Assembly (NCBI RefSeq): GCF_014650175.1
Contig: NZ_BMUL01000012.1
Location: 186,001-250,000, forward strand
Reading direction: 5' to 3'
DNA: 64,000 bases
From: Streptomyces termitum
GTDB taxonomy: Bacteria > Actinomycetota > Actinomycetes > Streptomycetales > Streptomycetaceae
The translations under genes were made by a program, and so were the position numbers. Position 1 is the first letter of the stretch; every line of letters begins with the position of its first letter. Below the pieces are notes generated by a model that made no database searches, was not told the origin of the DNA, and saw nothing but the letters and a program-made list of their open reading frames with translations. This document shows, one piece after another, positions 19,191-28,003 of the stretch.

Positions 19191-19201
19191 CTACCGGGTA
19201 G
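19191..19201. promoter_or_regulatory. Short palindrome upstream of kynA
   Basis: CTACCGGGTAG is a perfect 5+1+5 palindrome 20 bp upstream of the kynA start, at or near the ribosome-binding region. It could be a repressor operator for the tryptophan-catabolic operon. It is short, so chance is possible. Confidence 0.3.
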
Positions 19202-19294
19202 CGGTCCGCTCCACCGCGCGCACGTCCTCGCGTGCGCCACGGGAGCCCCGGTCCCCTCGGGCGGCGTGCTCCGTCGCGCGCCGTCCCAAGCGCA

Positions 19295-20215
19295 TCATGA
19301 CACGATCGGACCGGTGATGTAGATCCCCTCTTCGCTGTACGGATACGCGTTCGAGTGGCAGCCGTCGAGGCCCTTGATCTGCTGCATCATCGCCGGCGCG
19401 GGCTTCCCCGGCCCCCCGCAGCCCATGTGCTTGCGGATGCCTATCTCGTGCCCGACCTCGTGGTTGATGATCAGGTGCCGGTACTCCTCCGGCGGCCCGG
19501 CGAAGGTCGGCGAGCCCAGCATCCAGCGGCGCAGGTTCACCACCACGCCGTCGGTCGTCTCGCAGTTCAGCTCGCCGTGCGTGTCGAGCCCCTGCTTGGC
19601 GCAGAGCGCGTCGGCGGTGTCCGGGGTGGCGATCCGGATGACGAAGTCGCCGCCCGAGCCGACCAGCCGGAAGCGGCCCCGGCCGTGCGCGGCCCAGCCG
19701 CGCGGATGGGCGAGTATCGCCTCGATCTCCTCGGCCGCGCCGTGCGCCGACAGGTCGATCCCGTCCTCGACCTCGACCCGGTAGGTACGCAGCGTGCCGC
19801 CCGTGCCGGTGGCCTTCCCGGACGCCCGCGCGGCGGTGAAGGTGCCCGGACCGGACACGGGCACGGTCTTCTTCTTCGCGGGCGTGGGCTTCACGCTCTT
19901 CTTCGGGGTGGGCGCGGTGGTCGGCGGCGTCGTCTCCGGCGGCGGGGCGGACGGCGCGGGCGGGGCGGTCGTGGCCGGAGGCGGGGGGCTCACGGGGGCA
20001 GGAGCGGCGGTGTCGCCGCCCTCCGCGCCCCGGAAGTGGGCGAGGGCCACGCCCGCGCCGAGCGAGACCGCCGCCAGGACGAGGGCCGACAGCGCGAGCC
20101 GCCCCCGGCGGGTGACGCGCGTCGCGCTCCGGCGGCGGCTCCGCCCCCCGCCCTGTGTACCGCGGCCGGTATGTCGGTTCTGTACGCGCCTCGGCGGCGC
20201 GCCACGCTTGCCCAC
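19295..20215 (-). CDS. DUF3152 membrane-anchored metalloprotease-like protein
   Basis: The protein has 306 residues from a GTG at 20215 preceded by GGGGGGA. A basic N-terminus and one membrane helix (about 38-58) are followed by a Pro/Thr/Lys-rich stalk and an extracellular domain. The domain carries HEVGHEIGIRKH at about 252-263, exactly the HExxHxxGxxxH zinc motif of metzincins, and APAMMQQ just after it as a possible Met-turn. Cys at ALCAKQ, LNCETT, GCGG and DGCHS suggest disulfides. DUF3152 proteins are known as actinobacterial conserved proteins; protease activity is inferred from the motif. It is downstream of and co-directional with DUF3151. Confidence 0.85.
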   Translation of the reverse strand: MGKRGAPPRRVQNRHTGRGTQGGGRSRRRSATRVTRRGRLALSALVLAAVSLGAGVALAHFRGAEGGDTAAPAPVSPPPPATTAPPAPSAPPPETTPPTTAPTPKKSVKPTPAKKKTVPVSGPGTFTAARASGKATGTGGTLRTYRVEVEDGIDLSAHGAAEEIEAILAHPRGWAAHGRGRFRLVGSGGDFVIRIATPDTADALCAKQGLDTHGELNCETTDGVVVNLRRWMLGSPTFAGPPEEYRHLIINHEVGHEIGIRKHMGCGGPGKPAPAMMQQIKGLDGCHSNAYPYSEEGIYITGPIVS

Positions 20216-20270
20216 GACAGTTTCCCCCCTGTTTCAGGCTCGGACCGGGGGATCTTATCGGGGCGAGATG

Positions 20271-20684
20271 TCAGCCCAGCGTCTCCGCCGCCGTGGCCGA
20301 GGAGTCCCGCAGGAAGGTCGTGCACCGCTCGTACTCGTCCTTCTCGCCGATCTCACCGGCGGCGCGGGCCAGCGCGTGCAGGGCCCGCAGGAAGCCGCGG
20401 TTCGGCTCGTGCTCCCACGGCACCGGGCCGTGGCCCTTCCAGCCGTTGCGCCGCAGCACGTCGAGACCGCGGTGGTAGCCGGTGCGGGCGTAGGCGTACG
20501 ACTCCACGACGCGGCCCCCCTCGAAGGCGTCGTCGGCGAGCCGCGCCCAGACGAGCGAGGACGTCGGGTACTTCGCGGCGACCTCGGCGGGCGCGGTGCC
20601 CTGGGCGAGCAGCTCGCGCGGCTCGGGGTCGTCGGGCAGCAGGGTGGGGGCGGGTCCCCCCAGCAGGTTCTCGTGGATGGCCAT
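20271..20684 (-). CDS. DUF3151 family protein
   Basis: The protein has 137 residues from the ATG at 20684 (MAIHENLLGGPAPTLLP), after a G-rich ribosome site. It is cytosolic, all-helical by appearance, with the conserved segments YPTSSLVWARLAD, ESYAYARTGYHRGLD and NRGFLRALHALARAAG. The family is widespread in actinobacteria with no assigned function. The repeat-like helices resemble a tetratricopeptide fold (inference). It lies 55 bp upstream of the DUF3152 gene on the same strand. Confidence 0.85.
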   Translation of the reverse strand: MAIHENLLGGPAPTLLPDDPEPRELLAQGTAPAEVAAKYPTSSLVWARLADDAFEGGRVVESYAYARTGYHRGLDVLRRNGWKGHGPVPWEHEPNRGFLRALHALARAAGEIGEKDEYERCTTFLRDSSATAAETLG

Positions 20685-20771
20685 GCCCCCAGTCTGCCCC
20701 AGAAGCGCGGCGGCCCCCTCGGACGGCTCCCGAGGGGGCCGTCCGAGGGGGCTCACGGTGCGGACCGGACG

Positions 20772-22763
20772 TCAGCGGGTGACGTTGAAGTAGCTCCACG
20801 CCCCGTAGGAGGTGGTGTTCACGTAGTCACCGGACTGGGTGTCGATGTAGGAGGAGCGGATCCGGAAGCGGAGGCCCGCCGCGCCGTCGACGTCGACCGT
20901 CACGTACGCCATGCCGTTGGGGGCCAGCCCGAAGAACTGCGAGCCCCCGTCGCGCCAGGCGCCGTCGTACCAGACCTGGAGGTCCAGGCGGGTGGCACGG
21001 CCCGGGTAGGAGTTGTGCCAGGCCGAGATCAGCGGGTCGGTCGTCTGGTGGAAGGTCCGGTACGGGGTGGTGCCGATCTTCGTCCACTTGTAGTGCCGGG
21101 ACAGCTGGGCCGCCGCCCCCGCCCGGGTGTAGGCCGTGGACCGGACCTCGGCCGACGCGTAGCGGGCGTCGCCCGCGAAGCGCGCGTAGACGGCGGTGTC
21201 CTTGGTCAGCGTCGTACGGACCGCGAGCTGCCCCTGCGCGTTGACCGTGCCGCGGCGCAGCAGCTTGTTCGGCTCGTTGCCGTACGGGTCGGCCCAGATC
21301 TCCACCACGCGGTTCTTGTAGGTGGGACCGAGAGTGGCCATGAACCAGGTGTCCGTCTTGAAGTTGACGACGATCCCGTTCTGGTTGAGCTTCAGCGCCG
21401 GCTTGAGGGCCGCCACCTTGACCACGGCCGAGCCGGTGGCGGCCGAGTGCGTGGCGTCGCCGGGGTAGGCCACCCGGTAGGTGGTGTTGCCCGCGGCGGT
21501 CGGGACGTCGGAGAACGAGAAGGCGCCGTTCGCGCCCAGCGGCTTGGTGCCGAGCGCCTTGCCCCGCGGGGACTCGGCGTCGTACCGGGTGACGGTCACC
21601 GGGGTGCCGGCCGGCAGCGGCAGCGTGGCCGCGATCGTGCCGGAGACCGTCAGCGCCTTGAGGAGCGTGCCGGAGGCCGGGACCTTGACGGTGACGACCG
21701 GGGCGGACTTGACGGGCTCGTCCAGGACGTGGAAGAGCGCCTGGGAGCTGCCGTAGGCGGTGGTGAGCGCGAAGAGGCGGCTGCCGCCCGATTCCCAGGC
21801 GAGGGCGCCCGGAGCGAGGCTGTCGCCGCCGCTGCTCGTGCCGGTGGCCGGGAAGTCGTACTGCCGGACCGGCTTGGTGTCGCCGGGCCGGTAGACGAAG
21901 ACGTCCGGGTCGTACGGGGCGTCGGAGCCCGCCGCCACCGTGCCGTCGGCGGCGATGGCCACGGCCGAACCGTGCTCCACGCTGGCGTACTCCCCCGCCT
22001 GCGTGAGGTCGGAGAGCTGCCAGACCCTGTGCCGGTTGCCCGCGCCGGCGGTGACGATCCGCTTCCCGTCCGGCGTGAAGGCGAGGTCGTTGGTGGTGCC
22101 GCCCTGCAGGTTCTCGGCGGTCCGCGCGGTGCGGACCGCGGTGCCGGTGCCGACCTCGTAGGCGCCGACGCGGAACCAGTGGTAGTACGAGGAGGCGGCG
22201 GCGAGGACGTTCGGGTCGGTCGGCGAGACCGCGAGGCGCGGGGCCCCCGAGTAGTCCATCCCGGCGTCCTGCTCCAGGGTCACGACGGGCGCCTCGCCCG
22301 AGGTGTCGACGGAGCCGATGTCGCCGTCGTACTGGGTGCCGTAGCCGAACCAGATGCGGCCCCCCGCCTCGGCCACGAACTTCGGGCCGGTGCCCTCGCC
22401 GGTGGCGTACCGGGCCGTCTCGGTGCCGGTCTCCGTGTCCAGGACGACGACGGCGTCGACGCCCGGGACGGCGGCGTAGAGGCTCTTGGAGTCGGCCGAG
22501 AGCGCGAGGCCGGTGACGCCGGACAGGCCGGGGAAGGTGCCCAGCACCTGTCCGGCGTAGTCGGTCGCGACGATCTTCCCCTGGGAAGGGTCGCTGATGA
22601 AGATCTTCTGGTGGACGCCGTCGACGACCATGTCGCCCACGGACGACACGGGGACGTTCCTGCGGCTGTCGGCGGCCGCCTGGCCGGCCGTTCCCGCGAC
22701 GAGGGCCGCGGAGCTGAAGAGGACCGCCAGCGAAGTGGCGGCGGAAAGGACGCGCTTGCGCAC
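20772..22763 (-). CDS. Secreted beta-propeller and Ig-like repeat protein
   Basis: The protein has 663 residues from GTG at 22763 (VRKRVLSAATSLAVLF), a clear Sec signal ending near QAAADS. Residues 35-360 contain repeated blades (DMVVDGVHQKIFISDPS, LALSADSKSLYAAV, DLAFTPDGKRIVTAG) of a WD40/YVTN-type propeller. Then come about 90 residues with Ig-like fold features (VTVTRYDAESPRGKALG and GDATHSAATGSA), a further Ig-like stretch, and a C-terminal domain that includes YKWTKIGTTPYR. The final segment resembles beta-sandwich surface domains. No catalytic motif or cell-wall anchor is seen. It is probably an extracellular binding protein; partners are unknown. Confidence 0.85.
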   Translation of the reverse strand: MRKRVLSAATSLAVLFSSAALVAGTAGQAAADSRRNVPVSSVGDMVVDGVHQKIFISDPSQGKIVATDYAGQVLGTFPGLSGVTGLALSADSKSLYAAVPGVDAVVVLDTETGTETARYATGEGTGPKFVAEAGGRIWFGYGTQYDGDIGSVDTSGEAPVVTLEQDAGMDYSGAPRLAVSPTDPNVLAAASSYYHWFRVGAYEVGTGTAVRTARTAENLQGGTTNDLAFTPDGKRIVTAGAGNRHRVWQLSDLTQAGEYASVEHGSAVAIAADGTVAAGSDAPYDPDVFVYRPGDTKPVRQYDFPATGTSSGGDSLAPGALAWESGGSRLFALTTAYGSSQALFHVLDEPVKSAPVVTVKVPASGTLLKALTVSGTIAATLPLPAGTPVTVTRYDAESPRGKALGTKPLGANGAFSFSDVPTAAGNTTYRVAYPGDATHSAATGSAVVKVAALKPALKLNQNGIVVNFKTDTWFMATLGPTYKNRVVEIWADPYGNEPNKLLRRGTVNAQGQLAVRTTLTKDTAVYARFAGDARYASAEVRSTAYTRAGAAAQLSRHYKWTKIGTTPYRTFHQTTDPLISAWHNSYPGRATRLDLQVWYDGAWRDGGSQFFGLAPNGMAYVTVDVDGAAGLRFRIRSSYIDTQSGDYVNTTSYGAWSYFNVTR

Positions 22764-22968
22764 GATGAAGAGACCCCCCACACAACTTGGTCTCCGGCCC
22801 AGAGCGGGCACGGTGGGGGCAGCCTAGATCACCGGGCCGACACGCCGCCTCCCCGATTCCCCCGCAACCGCCCTCCGGGCCCGCCCACAGCCGGTCCACA
22901 GACGGCTCACAGGCGGCCCCTGGCCCCCTCGCGGCGGGGCCGCGGGCTCACGTCGTACGGCCCCGGGC

Positions 22969-24186
22969 TCAGCCCGCGTGCAGGCGGCGGGCCGTGCGGA
23001 TCAGGGCGTCGACGCCGCGGGCGGCCTTGGCGCGCGGGCAGCCGACGTTGAGCCGGACGAAGCCCGGCGTCCCGTACGTGCCGCCGGGCATGATCGCGAC
23101 CTTCTCGACCGCGACCAGCTCCTCCTGGAGCCGGGTCTCGTCGATGCCGAGCGGGCGCAGGTCGATCCAGGCCAGGTAGCCGGCCTGCGGCGGCGTCCAG
23201 GTCACCTCCGGCAGCCCCTCCGCCAGCCGCTCCGCCAGCATCTCCATCGTGCCCGCCACATAGCCGCGCAGGCCGTCCAGCCAGGCGGCGCCGTGCCGGT
23301 AGGCGGCGATGTGGGCGGTGAGGGAGAGGACGGCCGGGGAGGCGAGGCCCTCGCCGGTCTCCATCCGCCGGACGAACGCGGCCCGGTCGTCCGGGTCGCC
23401 GAGGAAGCCGTACGAGCCGGAGAGCGCGGGGAAGTTGAACGCCTTGGTGCCGGAGGTGAGCATCGCCCAGCGCCGGTCGCCGCCCGCGCGGGCGATCCGG
23501 ACCCAGGGCAGGTGCCGGTGGCCGTCGGCGGCCAGGTCGGCGTGGATCTCGTCGCTGACGACGGGGACCCCGTGGCGGCGGGCGAGCCGCGCGAAGTCGG
23601 TCAGCTCCGCCTCGGTCCACACCCGGCCGGTCGGATTGTGCGGGGAGCAGAGCAGCAGCATCGTGCTGTCGGGGCGGGCGAGTTCCCGCTCCAGGGCGTC
23701 GAGGTCGCCCACCGGGACGCCGCGCGGTTCGCGGCCGAGGCCGGTGACGGCCTTGCGGAAGCCGTCGTAGGTGGGGGTGTGCACGACGACGCCGTCGCCG
23801 GGCCGGGTCCACATCCGCAGCAGCTGGGAGAGCTGGTTGAGCACGGAGGGCGCGTAGACCATGGCACCGGTGTCGACGCGGGTGTCGTACCGGGTCGCGT
23901 ACCAGTCGGCTATCGCCTCGCGGAAGGGGCCGAGCCGCCAGTCGGTGTAGCCGAAGACGCCGTGGTCCACCCGGGCGCGCAGGGCGTCGAGGACCTCGGG
24001 CGGGGAGGCGAAGTCCATGTCGGAGATGGTGAAGGGCAGCAGGTCGGAGACGCCGAAGCGGTCCGCGGTGCCGTCCCACTGCACCGACCAGGTGCCGTGC
24101 CGGTCGCGCTCCTCGTCGAAGTCGTACGCGGGACCGCCCGCCGGGGCGTCCAGGCCGTTCGCGGGGCCGTTCGCAGGGTCGTGCAC
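22969..24186 (-). CDS. MalY/PatB-type C-S lyase (PLP-dependent)
   Basis: The protein has 405 residues from GTG at 24186 just after AAGGAGGAGG; the frame reaching 24300 would cross the fba terminator. It is a fold-type I aminotransferase-like protein: PFTISDMDFASPPEVLDAL is the MalY/PatB hallmark, SPHNPTGRVW and SDEIHADL bind PLP, and the Schiff-base lysine is in TSGTKAFNFPALSGS. The family cleaves cystathionine or cysteine conjugates to a thiol, ammonia and a keto acid. It may serve in methionine synthesis or thiol recycling. It is transcribed after fba, but a strong terminator separates them. Confidence 0.88.
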   Translation of the reverse strand: MHDPANGPANGLDAPAGGPAYDFDEERDRHGTWSVQWDGTADRFGVSDLLPFTISDMDFASPPEVLDALRARVDHGVFGYTDWRLGPFREAIADWYATRYDTRVDTGAMVYAPSVLNQLSQLLRMWTRPGDGVVVHTPTYDGFRKAVTGLGREPRGVPVGDLDALERELARPDSTMLLLCSPHNPTGRVWTEAELTDFARLARRHGVPVVSDEIHADLAADGHRHLPWVRIARAGGDRRWAMLTSGTKAFNFPALSGSYGFLGDPDDRAAFVRRMETGEGLASPAVLSLTAHIAAYRHGAAWLDGLRGYVAGTMEMLAERLAEGLPEVTWTPPQAGYLAWIDLRPLGIDETRLQEELVAVEKVAIMPGGTYGTPGFVRLNVGCPRAKAARGVDALIRTARRLHAG

Positions 24187-24218
24187 GGTGCTTCCTCCTC
24201 CTTGCCGCGGGTACGGGA

Positions 24219-24250
24219 AGGGCCCGGCACCCGTGCGGGTGCCGGGCCCT
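24219..24250. terminator. Intrinsic terminator of fba
   Basis: Perfect 14-bp GC-rich arms with loop GTGC start 11 bp past the fba stop codon. Confidence 0.85.
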
Positions 24251-24260
24251 CCGCCGCGGC

Positions 24261-25283
24261 TTACTTCAGCTTCTTGCCGGCCGAGCGCAGCGCCTCGCAC
24301 GCCTCGGTGACGCGGTGGGCCATGCCCGCCTCGGCGAGCTTGCCCCAGGTGCGCGGGTCGTAGGTGGACTTCGTGCCGACCTCGCCGTCGACCTTCAGGA
24401 CGCCGTCGTAGTTGCGGAACATGTGGTCCACGACCGGGCGGGTGAAGGCGTACTGGGTGTCCGTGTCGAGGTTCATCTTCACGACGCCGTTGTCGAGGGC
24501 GGTGGAGATCTCCTCGGCGGTGGAGCCGGAGCCGCCGTGGAAGACGAAGTCGAACGGGGAGGTCTTGCCGAACTTCTCACCGACACCGGCCTGGAGGTCC
24601 TTGAGGAGCTCCGGGCGCAGGACGACGTTGCCCGGCTTGTAGACGCCGTGCACGTTGCCGAAGGAGGCGGCGAGCAGGTAGCGGCCCTTCTCGCCCAGGC
24701 CCAGGGCCTCGGCGGTGCGGATCGCGTCGTCGACGGAGGTGTACAGCTCGTCGTTGATCTCGTGGCTGACGCCGTCCTCCTCGCCGCCGGTCGGGGTGAT
24801 CTCGACCTCAAGGATGATCTTGGCGGCGGCGGCCTTCGCGAGCAGCTCCTGGCCGATGGCCAGGTTGTCCGTGAGGGTCTCGGCGGAGCCGTCCCACATG
24901 TGGGACTGGAAGAGCGGGTTCTCGCCGCGCGCGACGCGCTCGGCGGAGACCTCGATCAGCGGGCGCACGTAGGCGTCCAGCTTGTCCTTCGGGCAGTGGT
25001 CGGTGTGCAGCGCGACCGTGATGTCGTACTTCGCCGCGACGATGTGCGCGAACTCGGCCAGGGCGACGGCGCCCGTGACCATGTCCTTGCTGTACTGGCC
25101 GCCCAGGAACTCGGCACCGCCGGTCGAGATCTGGATGATGCCGTCGCTCTGGGCCTCGGCGAACCCGCGCAGCGCCGCGTGGAGGGTCTGGGACGAGGTC
25201 ACGTTGATGGCCGGGTAGGCGAACTTGCCTGCCTTCGCCCGGTCGAGCATCTCGTTGTAGACCTCGGGGGTTGCGATGGGCAT
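24261..25283 (-). CDS. fba: Class II fructose-bisphosphate aldolase
   Basis: The enzyme has 340 residues and is full length. It is zinc-dependent and interconverts fructose 1,6-bisphosphate with dihydroxyacetone phosphate and glyceraldehyde 3-phosphate in glycolysis and gluconeogenesis. Motifs are YPAINVTSSQTLHAAL, VALHTDHCPKDKLD (first zinc His and catalytic Asp), LEVEITPTGGEEDGV, ASFGNVHGVYKPG and VFHGGSGSTAEEI, plus KMNLDTDTQYAF. It starts MPIATPEVYNEML after an AGGAG-like site. It is followed by a strong terminator. Confidence 0.97.
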   Translation of the reverse strand: MPIATPEVYNEMLDRAKAGKFAYPAINVTSSQTLHAALRGFAEAQSDGIIQISTGGAEFLGGQYSKDMVTGAVALAEFAHIVAAKYDITVALHTDHCPKDKLDAYVRPLIEVSAERVARGENPLFQSHMWDGSAETLTDNLAIGQELLAKAAAAKIILEVEITPTGGEEDGVSHEINDELYTSVDDAIRTAEALGLGEKGRYLLAASFGNVHGVYKPGNVVLRPELLKDLQAGVGEKFGKTSPFDFVFHGGSGSTAEEISTALDNGVVKMNLDTDTQYAFTRPVVDHMFRNYDGVLKVDGEVGTKSTYDPRTWGKLAEAGMAHRVTEACEALRSAGKKLK

Positions 25284-25398
25284 TCGTCCGCTCCTTGTGA
25301 TGTGCGGGTGTGGGCGTTGCTATGTCCCTGACCTAGGGGCGACGTCATCGTCGGTGCCATCTTTCCAGACTCTTGTACGACCTCCCACGGCCGTGGTG

Positions 25399-25444
25399 CG
25401 TGAAGGGGCGGGGTGTTTCACGTGAAACACCCCGCCCCTTCACG
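25399..25444. promoter_or_regulatory. parS: parS chromosome-segregation site inside a 46-bp perfect palindrome
   Basis: The core TGTTTCACGTGAAACA (25414-25429) is the full 16-bp consensus bound by the chromosomal partition protein ParB. It is the centre of a perfect 46-bp inverted repeat whose outer arms are GC-rich (AAGGGGCGGGG). Streptomyces chromosomes carry many parS sites around the replication origin. The site is intergenic, upstream of fba and downstream of pyrE, which is transcribed away from it. The outer arms may give it a terminator-like structure as well. Confidence 0.92.
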
Positions 25445-25534
25445 AAACGCCAGGTCAGGACCGCTCTGGCCGAGGTCCGGGACCTAAGTCACGACTTCGC
25501 GGCGGTTAGCCCGTCTCCTCCGGGTCCCCCCGGC

Positions 25535-26074
25535 TCAGGCCAGGTCGAGGTCCTCCAGGCGGTAGCCCGTGAGGTACGTCAGCCCGGCGTCGGCGATGGC
25601 CCCGGCGGCGCCCCGGTCCACGATGGTGGCGACGGCGACGACCTCGCCGCCCGCCTCGCGGACGGCCTCCACGGCGGTCAGCGGCGAACCGCCGGTGGTC
25701 GAGGTGTCCTCGACCACCAGGCAGCGGCGGCCCTTCACGTCCGTGCCCTCGATCCGGCGCTGCATGCCGTGCGCCTTCTGCGCCTTGCGGACGACGAAGG
25801 CGTCGAGGCGCTGCCCGCGCGCGGCGGAGGCGTGCAGCATCGAGGTGGCGACCGGGTCGGCGCCCAGGGTCAGGCCGCCCACGCAGTCGAAGTCCAGGTC
25901 GGCGGTGAGGTCGAGCATGACCTGACCCACCATCGGCGCGGCCTCGCCGTCCAGCGTGATCCGGCGCAGGTCGATGTAGTAGTCGGCTTCCAGACCCGAG
26001 GAGAGGGTCACCTTGCCGTGCACCACGGCCTTGTCCTTGATCTGCTGGAGCAGTTCAGCGCGTACGTCAGTCAT
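25535..26074 (-). CDS. pyrE: Orotate phosphoribosyltransferase
   Basis: The protein has 179 residues from the ATG at 26074 (MTDVRAELLQQIKDKAV). It makes orotidine 5'-phosphate from orotate and PRPP in pyrimidine synthesis. The PRPP motif is CLVVEDTSTTGGSPLTAV; the substrate region GLEADYYIDLRRITLDGEAAP and VRKAQKAHGMQRRIEG loop are typical of the actinobacterial form. The gene starts 10 bp after the end of the mutarotase gene on the same strand, so it is likely co-transcribed with it. Confidence 0.96.
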   Translation of the reverse strand: MTDVRAELLQQIKDKAVVHGKVTLSSGLEADYYIDLRRITLDGEAAPMVGQVMLDLTADLDFDCVGGLTLGADPVATSMLHASAARGQRLDAFVVRKAQKAHGMQRRIEGTDVKGRRCLVVEDTSTTGGSPLTAVEAVREAGGEVVAVATIVDRGAAGAIADAGLTYLTGYRLEDLDLA

Positions 26075-26084
26075 GCCACCGAGC

Positions 26085-26876
26085 TTAAAGCCGACGCCAG
26101 GCCCAGACGCTCTCGACCTCCAGCGGGTCGATGGGCGTGACCAGGCGCGGAAGGGTGTTGAGGCCGTTCGGCGGGCCGGACTGCGGCTCGACGCAGACCG
26201 CGTCCTCCGGCTCGTCGTAGACGACGACCCACTCGGCGCGGCTGGTGACCCGCAGCTCCAGCTCCTCCGGCCAGGTGAGGGTGGCGTCGACCCCGTCCGG
26301 CATCCCGAAGCAGTCGTCCCAGGGGCCGGGGCGGGGGTCGACGCGGCGGCCGGTGGGCAGGTGGTCGGCGCCGCGCTCCTCCTGCCAGGCGGGGGCGAAG
26401 TCCAGCTCCACGTCACGGCCGCCCTGCCCGAGGTTCCGCAGGAACCAGGGGTGCCAGCCGGCCTGCGCCGGGAAGGACGCGTCGTACGCCTCCACCCCGA
26501 ACCGCAGCGTCAGCCGGTCCTCGGCCAGTTCGAGGACCTGGGTGACCCGGCCCTTGTACGGCCACGGGTCGTCCAGCTCGCAGGTGAGGACGGCCTCGGT
26601 GCCGTCGGTGCGGGCGAGCGTCCAGGCCCGGTCGCGGACGGTGCCGTGGATGGCGTGGGGGGCGGCGTTGAGGGGCAGCCGGTGGAGGGCGGCACCGTCG
26701 CGGAAGACGCCGTCCCGGGTCCGGCCGCACCACGGGACCATGGGGAAGCTGCCGTAGTGGTCGCCCTGCTTGAGGAGTTCGGTGCCGCCGATGCGCAGGC
26801 TCTCGATCCGGCCGCCGTGCCCGGGGTTGATGGTCAGCTCGGCGTCGCCCGCCGTCAGTCGCGTCAGGTTGCTCAC
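26085..26876 (-). CDS. Aldose 1-epimerase (mutarotase) family protein
   Basis: The protein has 263 residues from a GTG at 26876 preceded by a GGGGG-type site. A galactose-mutarotase-like beta-sandwich is indicated by NPGHGGRIESLRIGG, GSFPMVPWCGRTRDG, NAAPHAIHGTVRD (conserved active-site His), QAGWHPWFLR (second His) and VEPQSGPPNGLNT (catalytic Glu region). It interconverts anomers of hexoses or acts on a phosphorylated sugar. Its position directly upstream of pyrE reveals no specific pathway. Confidence 0.87.
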   Translation of the reverse strand: MSNLTRLTAGDAELTINPGHGGRIESLRIGGTELLKQGDHYGSFPMVPWCGRTRDGVFRDGAALHRLPLNAAPHAIHGTVRDRAWTLARTDGTEAVLTCELDDPWPYKGRVTQVLELAEDRLTLRFGVEAYDASFPAQAGWHPWFLRNLGQGGRDVELDFAPAWQEERGADHLPTGRRVDPRPGPWDDCFGMPDGVDATLTWPEELELRVTSRAEWVVVYDEPEDAVCVEPQSGPPNGLNTLPRLVTPIDPLEVESVWAWRRL

Positions 26877-26945
26877 GCCCCCGACCCTAAGTCCTGGGCC
26901 CGGGTCCACCGGACGCTTTCGGTCCCGGCGGGGCCGGAGCGCCGG

Positions 26946-27941
26946 TCAGCGGCGGCGGCGCAGCGCGCGGCCCACGATCACGGCGGAGGCGAGGGCGAGC
27001 GCGGCGGCCGGGGCGACCCAGCGGAGGGTGGCCCCCGCACCGCTCGGCTCGGGCGCGGGCACGGGGGCGTACCGGCCGCGCGGCGGCGCGTGGTCCACCT
27101 CCTCGGCGCTGCGCCCGATCATGGTCCGGCGCGCGTGCGCGGCCTCGGCGGGCGGCTGCGCGGAGGGGATGCCGAGGGAGGCGGGCGGCTCCAGCGAGGC
27201 GGCCGGCTCGGGAAAGACGTCATCGGCGAAGAGATCGTCCTCGCCACCGGAGCCGTCGGAGGCGTCCGACACCTCGGAAGCACCGGACACCTCGGAGGCA
27301 CTGGACGCGTCGGCGGTGTCGGAGGTCCCGGGCACCTCGGAGGCATCGGCCTCAAGCACGTCCCCGGCCTCGGCCTCGGCACGGTCACCGTCCCCGGTCT
27401 CAGGCCCGGCGCCGGAACCGGCCTCGGGCCCGGCCGCGTCATCGGCCCCACTGCTCCCATCGGCCCCAGTGTCCCCACCGTCCCCCTCGGCCTCGCCCTC
27501 CGCCCGCCCCGCCTCCTCCCGCACCGTCCGCACGAAGGCGTCCAGCAGCCGGGTGCGGGCCGCCTCGCGGGCCTCCCCGGTCTCCTCGGCGAGGCGCCCG
27601 GTGGCGGTGAGGGCGCCGGTGAAGCTGAGTCCGGTGCCTTCGGCCGCCGGAGTGAGGACGACGGTGAGGGAGACCTCGGCGACGCCCTTGCCCCGCGCCT
27701 CGGTGCCCTCGCCCTCGTAGGTGATGGCGCCGTCCCGTTCGACGATCCGCAGCCCGCCCCGGTAGGTGATGGTGCGCCCGCCGACGCGGAGCCGGAGGCG
27801 TCCGGCGAGCGCGTCGCCCGCCGGGGCGGCCGGGTCGGTGCCGGGCTCGAAGCCGGGGACGCAGCGCGCCACCCGGGCCGGGTCGGTGAGGGCGGCCCGC
27901 AGGGCCTCGGCCGGGACCGGGACGAACACCTCATGCTCCAT
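26946..27941 (-). CDS. SRPBCC-domain protein with acidic linker and C-terminal membrane anchor
   Basis: The protein has 331 residues. Residues 1-145 form a CoxG/SRPBCC ligand-binding domain: MEHEVFVPVPAEALRAALTDP, then CVPGFE, GRLRLRVGGRTITYRG and LSFTGALTATGRLAEETG. About 120 residues of Asp/Glu/Ser/Gly/Ala low complexity follow, including SEVSGASEVSDASDG-like imperfect repeats. A membrane helix (WVAPAAALALASAVIVG) near the C-terminus ends in RRRR, a tail-anchor topology that leaves the domain in the cytosol. CoxG proteins attach to membranes for carbon-monoxide dehydrogenase, but no such genes are here. Function is unknown. Confidence 0.75.
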   Translation of the reverse strand: MEHEVFVPVPAEALRAALTDPARVARCVPGFEPGTDPAAPAGDALAGRLRLRVGGRTITYRGGLRIVERDGAITYEGEGTEARGKGVAEVSLTVVLTPAAEGTGLSFTGALTATGRLAEETGEAREAARTRLLDAFVRTVREEAGRAEGEAEGDGGDTGADGSSGADDAAGPEAGSGAGPETGDGDRAEAEAGDVLEADASEVPGTSDTADASSASEVSGASEVSDASDGSGGEDDLFADDVFPEPAASLEPPASLGIPSAQPPAEAAHARRTMIGRSAEEVDHAPPRGRYAPVPAPEPSGAGATLRWVAPAAALALASAVIVGRALRRRR

Positions 27942-28003
27942 GGGAGCCGAGCCTACTCAGCGGGGCGCCCGCCGTCGCCCGTTCCGCCCGCCGGGTCCCC
28001 GGC

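Noticed and set aside
19794..23051. 1085-codon plus-strand frame
   Set aside because: Antisense to DUF3152, DUF3151 and the propeller protein; the composition is repetitive Val/Gly/Arg.
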